DNA from: Stictocephala bisonia
Taxonomy: Eukaryota > Arthropoda > Insecta > Hemiptera > Membracidae
Reading direction: 5' to 3'
DNA length: 64,000 nucleotides
NCBI GenBank assembly: GCA_035578905.1
Contig: JAQJVL010000151.1
Coordinates: 497,001-561,000 of the forward strand
The notes under the pieces were generated by a model. It ran no database searches. It had not been told where the DNA came from and saw only the letters and a program-made list of their open reading frames with translations. Shown in pieces: positions 55,705 to 64,000 of this stretch (its first letter is position 1; each line of letters begins with the position of its first letter). The position numbers were made by a program, and so were the translations under genes.

Positions 55705-58110
55705 GCCGACAGTGACAAATAATTGAAGATGCTAATGAGCTAATATATTTTTTTTAATGTTCTCATAATATTTATGGGGTGGTTTCTAAGTGTTGAGACG
55801 TCATGAAAAATTATCAATAATGTTAAAGAATATACAACAACCTTTATCCAACTTATTTGCATTTTATTTTGATCTTGTATTTGCTTTATTTGTAGTTTTT
55901 CAAGTTTTGACAATAAAGAGTGGTTTTCACCCCTGTAAAATAATAAGCACGTATTGGTATATGGTAGATTTTATAGTGGAGGGTCAATTGAGCTCAATTC
56001 CAAAGTTTCATGCAAATCGATACATATTCATAGTTTTCAGAGGTTTCATTCCACTTTTACCTTTAAATCCTGGACAACCAATGTTATTAGAGTAGCCACG
56101 TGATATTTTGAGCTTTGGCTTACGTCGCGGTCAGTGCCGGGGGAGGGGGATCTACCAATAAGCAGCGTTTAGCGTACTACTAGCATTGCTGTAAACATCG
56201 TCACCACGCCCACAAGTTACCTTTTTTATAAAATAACTCCCATCCGATTAATTACTGATATTTGTTATTTATAATCATATTTCTTGGTATTATAATGTGT
56301 TATCATGTTATACTTAAAGGCCTTTAATTATATTACTGTTATAATTGTCTAATATCTAATGATAAAATAATCATATGGAATACCAAATAATTAAACACTA
56401 GTTAATTTACAGAATGTTGGTTATGTTTGTAAATAAGTACTGTTCAAGTTTTTATTGTAAGCAGTCCGTAATTTAATTGTATATTAGGAAATATATACTT
56501 GTGAAGAACTTTGTGAACAATATTAAATTTAATTTCTTTAAAGATAGACAGCTGTTCTAATTAAATTAATATTTAAATTATAAAATATGTGGCTAAATTA
56601 TTAAATATATAACAACTAATAATATAGACAAAATTATTACACTTAATATTTTCAATAACAAACGCTTTCGATCAAAAGGAAGTCAGTGATACTCCACTCT
56701 CCAATCAGCTGATCAGCAGCGGTAGCTAACGTCTGCATATCAGACTAGTACAAAGCCACGCATGCTTATGCCGTGCCCCATCCCTCCGCTAACCACCAAG
56801 CATTTGAAAAGTAACGGTTTCGAGAGCTCAAGATAGTCCGTAGCTACTGTACTAAGCCTATTTCAAATGTTTTCATTTAATATAACAGCTGATGATAACA
56901 TACACACAGACAGACTATAATTAACTTGATATTTTACTGTGCTCCTCTCTATGTTTAACTTAACAAATTATTTGGACCATTTAAAATATTTGTTTGTTTA
57001 CACCACCAGCTGATCAATTAAAATTAATCTCCATAAGAATAACATTGCAACTTTAACTCCGTATAGGAAAAAATCTATGAGAATTTTAAAAATCTACCTC
57101 CGTTGCGACTTAGGAATTAAAATTATATTTTAAATAAAACTAATTGTATCAAAATCGGTCAAGTAATAAGTTCAGAAAGTCAGTGAAAAAAATGACTTTA
57201 TTGATTTAATATATATTATTGTTTGATTTTACGATCTTATTTGTATGAAACATGTTTATTTGAGATGAATATATTCATGAAATTGGTTTACGATGAAGAC
57301 ACGGAAAGGACGTCAGTGTTCATGACAGTTTGTTGGAAAAGAGTATTGACTTATGACTTCGACCTGGTTCGACTGACTACGAGACGTTGTAAGGTTATGA
57401 CGACGTCGTACAATGTAAAGTAATAACATTATCGGTTACTATATATAGTTTTCGTCACATTCTTCATCGTCCGCTAATTGCTCCAGTTGCATATAAGAAA
57501 TTAGCTGTAGTATACCATGATAGTATTTACTTAAACATATAATATAAATATCGATCACTAGGATCACTTTGTGTAAAGGGGTTGTGCTTATTAAACTATC
57601 AGCTGGTGAAATCGAATAATCCCCAGTGAGGGTGTAGGCACTAAAACTGCTCCATTGATATATTATTTTATGTTCTCACTCGTTGATATTCTCTCTTCCT
57701 AATTAAAAAACATACCCGCAGTTTGAATGAAACGTACCTCTGTTATTCTTCTACATTTCCGTTTCATGTTTCGAATGACCGCAAAAGACTAGTTTTTAGT
57801 TACCTTTGACCAGTGAATTGCTAATTTCATTGGTATATTTAAGTACTGTACATTCCCTCTTTTTACTCCAGCAATTTTCGTATGAAACTTAAGCTAAGGT
57901 AACGTCATACTAAAACAACCGGATCTGTTATTACCAGTGTCAATAACACTTGATTCGGAAGCGGACAAGACACTTAATATCTTAAAGCAAATATAATGCT
58001 TTTACATTTTACACGTTAATCACAGTTAGCCTTGAAATACAAAAAATTCAACAACTATGTTTAGTTTAATTTTGTTGCACTTTTTGTAGGACAGTACAAA
58101 TTAATGCAAC
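55705..58110. other. Noncoding stretch with two GC-richer islands
   Basis: GC-richer islands at 56096-56215 and 56690-56860 include CAGCTGATCAGC. I could not match them to anything. The 101- and 66-codon plus frames (55790-56095, 57223-57423) lack recognisable domains. Confidence 0.35.
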
Positions 58111-58116
58111 ACTTAA

Positions 58117-59288
58117 AGATGGTCTTGATGGCATACATATTTCTTACTCATGAGAGACAGTTGACTTAGAGATGGTCTTGATGGCATACATATTTCTTAC
58201 TCATGAGAGACAGTTGACTTAAAGATGGTCTTGATGGCATACATATTTCTTACTCATGAGAGACAGTTGACTTAGAGATGGTCTTGATGGCATACATATT
58301 TCTTACTCATGAGAGACAGTTGACTTAGAGATGGTCTTGATGGCATACATATTTCTTACTCATGAGAGACAGTTGACTTAGAGATGGTCTTGATGGCATA
58401 CATATTTCTTACTCATGAGAGACAGTTGACTTAGAGATGGTCTTGATGGCATACATATTTCTTACTCATGAGAGACAGTTGACTTAGAGATGGTCTTGAT
58501 GGCATACATATTTCTTACTCATGAGAGACAGTTGACTTAGAGATGGTCTTGATGGCATACATATTTCTTACTCATGAGAGACAGTTGACTTAGAGATGGT
58601 CTTGATGGCATACATATTTCTTACTCATGAGAGACAGTTGACTTAGAGATGGTCTTGATGGCATACATATTTCTTACTCATGAGAGACAGTTGACTTAGA
58701 GATGGTCTTGATGGCATACATATTTCTTACTCATGAGAGACAGTTGACTTAGAGATGGTCTTGATGGCATACATATTTCTTACTCATGAGAGACAGTTGA
58801 CTTAGAGATGGTCTTGATGGCATACATATTTCTTACTCATGAGAGACAGTTGACTTAGAGATGGTCTTGATGGCATACATATTTCTTACTCAAGAGAGAC
58901 AGTTGACTTAGAGATGGTCTTGATGGCATACATATTTCTTACTCATGAGAGACAGTTGACTTAGAGATGGTCTTGATGGCATACATATTTCTTACTCATG
59001 AGAGACAGTTGACTTAGAGATGGTCTTGATGGCATACATATTTCTTACTCATGAGAGACAGTTGACTTAGAGATGGTCTTGATGGCATACATATTTCTTA
59101 CTCATGAGAGACAGTTGACTTAGAGATGGTCTTGATGGCATACATATTTCTTACTCATGAGAGACAGTTGACTTAGAGATGGTCTTGATGGCATACATAT
59201 TTCTTACTCATGAGAGACAGTTGACTTAGAGATGGTCTTGATGGCATACATATTTCTTACTCATGAGAGACAGTTGACTTAGAGATGG
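58117..59288. repeat. Highly homogeneous 53-bp tandem array, 22 copies
   Basis: AGATGGTCTTGATGGCATAC starts at 58117, 58170, 58223 and so on every 53 bp to a partial unit at 59283. The remainder of the unit is ATATTTCTTACTCATGAGAG then ACAGTTGACTTAG. Copies are almost identical: the first and third end-joins have AAAG for AGAG, and one unit near 58890 has CAAGAG for CATGAG. Confidence 0.97.
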
Positions 59289-59289
59289 A

Positions 59290-60425
59290 ATAGTTCTTTG
59301 CTTCATATTGATCACCCTTTAGTAACTCAACTTATACCCATTCCACAACCTTATTTACTTACGTAATTTACATGCTTCAAAAACAGTTCAAATTCAAATA
59401 TATTTAATACTTGTGAAAAAATACAATTTATGCGTGCAGTTTATATTTGTCTCTCTAGTTCAAGGCTAACTGAGAGAAAAACTATATTTTCTTTACAATT
59501 ATTAGTTTTACAGTTATATGTGAAACATATATTTATACATATGGATTAGTATTTATTTATTTGTTTGGAACTTCCTTAAATCAAAAACAATATAACAATA
59601 AATCAGATAACAATAATTATACAAATTTTAAATAAATAACACATCAAACAGTGGGATAAATGTAACATTAGACTCTTAATTATACAACAAAATAACTCAA
59701 TAAAATCTTTAGAATCAACAAAAAACAACAAGAAACCAATTTTAAATCCTAAAATTTACAAATACAATTATACTACAAAAATGAGTAAGTACGTAAAATA
59801 ATTCAGTACTGTAACAAATAAATCATACAAATATTTTTCCCTCCTATCGTTCAAAGACACAAAATCAAAATCTTAAACTAAAGGTTAATTTAAAAAAGGC
59901 TATCTTACTGATTCATAGTTTCTTGTAGTATGCCGATTTCACCCAATATTTGGACACAATGTGTGACAAATGGACATGTACAGGATGGGAAGGTCAACTT
60001 TCACATTTCAATATTTGTTCGTTCATGAATGTACTTATTTCATTAGTGTCCTCTCATTGCTTGACCATCTTGCTATATATATTTATGTTTCACTGTTTAA
60101 CCACGTTCACCTATTGTTTACTTAATATTATTATTTTTAACAGGAAAACCCTAATCTAGGTAGGGAATTAATCAGTGAAATTATTCTATAAGTAGGCACA
60201 CACTTGCCATAATAGTTTATGTGTCTTTGAACAACATACTGCCTGTTTCCCAAATTATAATTTATAGGTTGTTGAATTCTCTATTCTATGTTAAGATAAT
60301 ATCTAACTAAATCAGTATATCTTGCTAGGGCAGCAAAGTCAATATTGAATTGAAGCAATTGGATTCAGTTACAAACCAATTGAATTGAAGCAGTTATCGG
60401 CATTGAAAGTCCATCGCGGGAGTTA
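59290..60425. other. AT-rich noncoding stretch
   Basis: No supported feature; the 69-codon plus frame at 59950-60159 has no domain. Confidence 0.4.
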
Positions 60426-60429
60426 GTAA

Positions 60430-60545
60430 TAACTAAAGCTTCCAGTAACGACCGCATCAAGGTGTTATCTACAATATTTACATTACCAAACGTTTCAAAC
60501 GTGCTGTCATGTGGCATCCTCAGTTGTCTCTCTGAGGCTGAATTT
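60430..60545 (-). mobile_element. Penelope-type terminal repeat fragment
   Basis: The minus strand carries CTGAGGATGCCACATGACAG and GAAACG, then TGTAAATATTGTAGATAA, CACCTTGATGCGGT and GCTTTAGTT. It aligns with the right arm of the palindrome at 48718-48934. The CUGAGGA and GAAAC hammerhead elements are retained (complements at 60517-60523 and 60492-60496), but stem II is degenerate and the cleavage triplet is GUU. Confidence 0.65.
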
Positions 60546-60549
60546 TCCT

Positions 60550-62775
60550 TTGAATATCTCCATCGCGAGACGTTCCCAATTCAATCAAAGTGCACTAACA
60601 CTATTTTTAACCCATATATATATTGTATTTCGTCCATATTGCAGTATATTTTAAATAAATAAACAGAATAATGTTACAACTACTTTTTCTCACTAAGTTG
60701 CCTAGCAAATTTCAAAACAACAAAACTTATTAGATTGTATTGCATTGCTTAAAACTAACGAAATTGTTTACTTAAAAATTACTAAATATAATATTTTCTT
60801 AGGATATGTTTTTAAATATAGATAAATTAATTTCTACTTACTTTTTTAGCTTATTCTTTCTCATAATTCCCTCGCCTTGAAGAACATTTGCTTTATTGAA
60901 TTTATTATTATTCAATGGATGAAGTACAATACATTATAATCTCGAAGAAAAAAGCACATAACAATAATCGAAAACATTTGCCACTGAATCAACATTTGCC
61001 AGTCAGTAAAAACAATTAAACCCTAAGGCCTTCAAGTTAACAAACACGTTTATTAATAAACAACGTGTATTATAAAAACAAGCTGTAGTTATATTAAAAC
61101 GTTTAAGGTTATTATTAAAATGAGTTTAATTTGTTTTCTTCATTAAATTGAATTTTATGCACAGTTAAGTCGAATTAAAATGTTTTATGACAAACTTATA
61201 TTTGTGAGGATTTGTTTATCCTCTCTATAAACTGTGGAAGTGGCTGCACAGCTGGTGTGGACTCGGTCTAAACCAAACTTTTCACTAGATTTACGTCAGT
61301 TTGTTTGAACTTGTCAGCCACAAAGTTGGGTAACTTTGCCATTCATGAATATACTACAATGTTTACAACACCTAACAGACTGTGCAGTTACAAACTACAA
61401 AAACAAACAGGTGAAAATTAAGTAGTTGTCAATAACGACTTGACATAGCAATGTTGTGTTCTTCATGAGATAGGCTCGCAAACTGAGTTTGATTACTTAA
61501 CTTTAAATTTAATAAAAGATTTTAATTAAAGTTTTAAATGTTTTATATAAACTCAATAGAAGAGTGATGTACTAAGATAAAAACGTGTATGAAAGATTCT
61601 ATGAATCATGTAAGTAACACTCTGACACATTTTTGCAGATAGTAACTGCTTTTACATGAAACCCAGTTTACGCTTAAAATTTTACGATTTGTGTGAAGTA
61701 TATTTCTTTAAACTATTTTAAAATGGACGCATCTTGTATTGGTTATATATATCCATGATTTTTTTTATGTTTTAAGTTGGTCATTATATAAATGGAAATA
61801 TGAACAATCGGATTTTCCGAACGTGTAAGCTTCTGTAAGGCGTGTTTTCCAGCAAACTCCAGATACTTTTGACTGAGTACGTTATATTGCAAATCATTTT
61901 AAATTTGATGTAAATAAATAAATAAGTTTTAAATTAACTGTAGAAATTTTAGATTATTCAAAGAACACAAGACTATTATTGAAAAGTACATAAATGAATA
62001 TTTTCATATTAACGTTTTTATCAATTTTATGTTACCTATTTTCAAATACGTATCATGTAAAATTACTTAAGTTTAACAAAGTATATTTTTCATAAGAGTA
62101 TAAATATACAGTTATGACACTATTCTCATTGCAAGATATGAAGAGTTCATAGCTCGTAGTATAACTCGTAAATTTCAAGGTCATAAGGTGAAAGCTACTT
62201 TAATGTATGTTTTTAATCAATCACTATTTTATCAAAATATCTCTAATAATATAGGATTTGAGAAAATATTTTGGTCAGCAGCCTGATTTTACTTTATTAG
62301 AGGTGTATTTAATGTTCTTTGTACTAAAAAAAGTAATAATTATATCAATAACTCGCCCAAAACGACAGCAAAAAAAGTACTTTTCTTTACAGCAGAAATC
62401 GTTTGGATAGCGTTGTTTGAAGAGGTCGTGTCGGTGAAGATAGCTTTGTTTATTGTGACGTCACCGAAGGCTGTAAACTGTGGAACCAGTAAGTTCGTTG
62501 TTTAATAAAACTTGAGATTTCCTCTCTAACAGTTGTTTCGTAGAGAACTGCCAGATGCCACTGGTGAGATAAATTAAACTCCCCCTTTGGACTGTGTGAT
62601 GTGAGATACTAGAAATAGTAGTAACATGATAGTCATGATGTTTTCATAGCTGCTGGCGTTGTTTAATGTAGATTATAACCACAGAGCAAACAAAAAATAG
62701 AGTAGGAATCGAGAATCCGTACCATAGTTGCAGTTGAAGCCGTGTCCGCCATCTTGATAGTGGCCAGATCTTCTG
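60550..62775. other. AT-rich noncoding stretch
   Basis: No supported gene. A TGACGTCA site lies at ~62457-62464 within a less AT-rich segment (62400-62590). Confidence 0.4.
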
Positions 62776-62777
62776 GT

Positions 62778-62930
62778 AGCAATGGGTAGGTGGGTCAGTA
62801 CCACTGTCTGTGTAGGAGTGGGTGGGTTGGTCAGTACCACTGTCTGTGTAGCGGTGGGTAGGTGGGACAGTACCACTGTCTGTGTAGGGGTGGGTGGTTG
62901 GGTCAGTATCACTTTATATGTAGGATCGGA
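62778..62930 (+). repeat. 36-bp G-rich minisatellite, 4 copies
   Basis: Units read GTGGGTGGGTTGGTCAGTAC then CACTGTCTGTGTAG. They match the 10.5-kb array in reverse orientation. Frames over it (99 and 111 codons) are artefacts. Confidence 0.88.
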
Positions 62931-63129
62931 CAGTAGATCAGAATTTGATTTCCAATACAAAGCTGTGCTACAATGGTATTCAAGGGCGCCGTTCAACTTC
63001 AAACGCAATCCGGGTACAGCCTTTAGATTGCATTCTCCGTTCGAAGGCGTTTTAAATGCTGCTTTCCACCATAAAAAGTAATAGCCCTACTGTCGGTGCA
63101 GAAATCATTGAAAAGTGTTCTGTGACTTT

Positions 63130-63345
63130 TATGTGACGACGCGGTACTCGGCGAGTCGCTGATCAAGGTTTTCATCGACTTGGTGAATCCCACGTCGTTT
63201 GGACAGCAATTTCGCGATTTGGCGAGCTAGCTTGGGTGACTCGTACCAGCCCAATTCACCCCGAGTTAGTTCCCGCAAGTTGTCGGTAAAACACGAAACA
63301 TCAAAGGCTCGGCCTTTGCTCGGCTCGGCTCGTGCTACTGTCTAC
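63130..63345. repeat. GC-richer CGAG-containing block
   Basis: Contains GGCGAGTCGCTGA, GGCGAGCTAGC, CCCCGAGTTAG and a CTCGGCTCGGCTCG tract. Composition and GGCGAGT motifs recall 3775-4215, but no clear period could be established. Confidence 0.35.
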
Positions 63346-63914
63346 ACGACCTGCTTAAGTTCGTACTGGTGACTCACAATCGGGAAGAATAGAGGAAGGT
63401 ACAAACTTATTTATTTAGTGCGAATTTGAAACTATTTAACGTTTAACTAGAAGATGCATATTTTACTGATTATAAATGTCAAGAAACGAAGTAAACCGGA
63501 CAATTTTAAGATACAAAAACTATTAATTTGAGTGTTACAACAAAGGAAAATCTTGTATAAACCGGAGTGAAATAAAAATTACATATGTTGTAAAATGTTA
63601 TAATTCAAAATGTAACTTTTTAGCAAATATACTGAATACAAAATTCTTAAAACACTAATGTAATAAAAATATAAGTCACTCATGACATTATAAAGTTAGC
63701 ACATTATGTATTGATAGCATTTACAACCCAAAGAGATGTCACTTAAGTTTTTTATACTCATTGTAAACTCATGGATAGTTGCGGTGATCTATTATGGTAA
63801 ACCAAGTATATAGTTCTTATAACAGAGGATTGACTTCATGAAGTATTCATACAAATGGCACCAAATTTCTCCTGGATTTAAATTGTCAATATCAGTTATC
63901 GTTTTCCCTTTTTT

Positions 63915-63984
63915 TGGATGTCGTCTACACTCATCACTCTCATCCGCCCCTCATATTCGCCCATATCTTGATGATCGGCGTCTT
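63915..63984 (-). mobile_element. Terminal fragment of the minisatellite-bearing element family
   Basis: The minus strand begins AAGACGCCGATC, then AAGATATGGGCGAATATG and GAGAGTGATGAGTGTAGA. It matches the left end of the element at 31929-34253. Only ~70 bp are recognisable before the match is lost. Confidence 0.65.
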
Positions 63985-64000
63985 ATCAATGAGTAATGAA

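Noticed and set aside
56096..56860. MITE bounded by GAGCT-containing inverted ends around 56105 and 56835
   Set aside because: The apparent arms match over too few bases and no target duplication is visible.

Overview
This window looks like a piece of a large, AT-rich arthropod genome, most likely an insect. The evidence is the intron-poor AT-rich background, two families of tRNA-derived SINEs, CR1/Jockey-like and RTE-like LINEs, a Penelope-like element, hAT and Mutator/Kolobok-type DNA transposons, and abundant micro- and minisatellites. Nothing prokaryotic or viral was recognised. A hemipteran host is my guess only. No conserved host housekeeping gene was found. Every recognisable protein-coding segment but one belongs to a mobile element, and nearly all are broken. 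The exception is a short cysteine-rich reading frame near 52.6-52.9 kb whose status is uncertain.

Layout. 0-5 kb: a degenerate AT-rich tandem repeat, a dead hAT transposase (minus strand) and a CGAGT-rich repeat block. 5-11 kb: microsatellites and three loci of a G-rich minisatellite family. 11-17 kb: two copies of one tRNA-derived SINE, one copy of another, a dead Penelope-like element (RT plus GIY-YIG), a 26-bp inverted repeat and a dead Mutator-like transposase. 18-21.4 kb: a dead CR1/Jockey-like reverse transcriptase and an ~860-bp CA/CACG microsatellite. 25-30.6 kb: two dead RTE-like LINEs, one carrying a nested LINE 3' end flanked by an 11-bp target duplication. 32-34.3 kb: an inverted-repeat-bounded element filled by ~68 copies of a 28-bp minisatellite. 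36.2-38.9 kb: the best-preserved element, a 2.63-kb DNA transposon with perfect 12-bp terminal inverted repeats, a TTAA duplication and a 553-codon transposase. 40.5-45.2 kb: a 77-bp tandem array split by a 3-kb internally deleted CR1-like element. 46.1-47.5 kb: 31 copies of a 43-bp repeat. 48.7-48.9 kb: a perfect 96-bp-arm palindrome made of Penelope-type termini with a hammerhead-ribozyme-like core. 49-64 kb: further minisatellites (25, 77, 53 and 36 bp), SINE and LINE fragments, and two ends of the 28-bp-minisatellite element family.

The items most worth following are the TTAA-flanked transposon, the palindromic ribozyme-bearing Penelope termini, the dispersed G-rich minisatellite family (including an 81-bp array whose unit looks like an inverted dimer of the basic unit), and the transposon family that carries an expandable minisatellite. 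All calls come from reading and hand translation; no homology search was possible.
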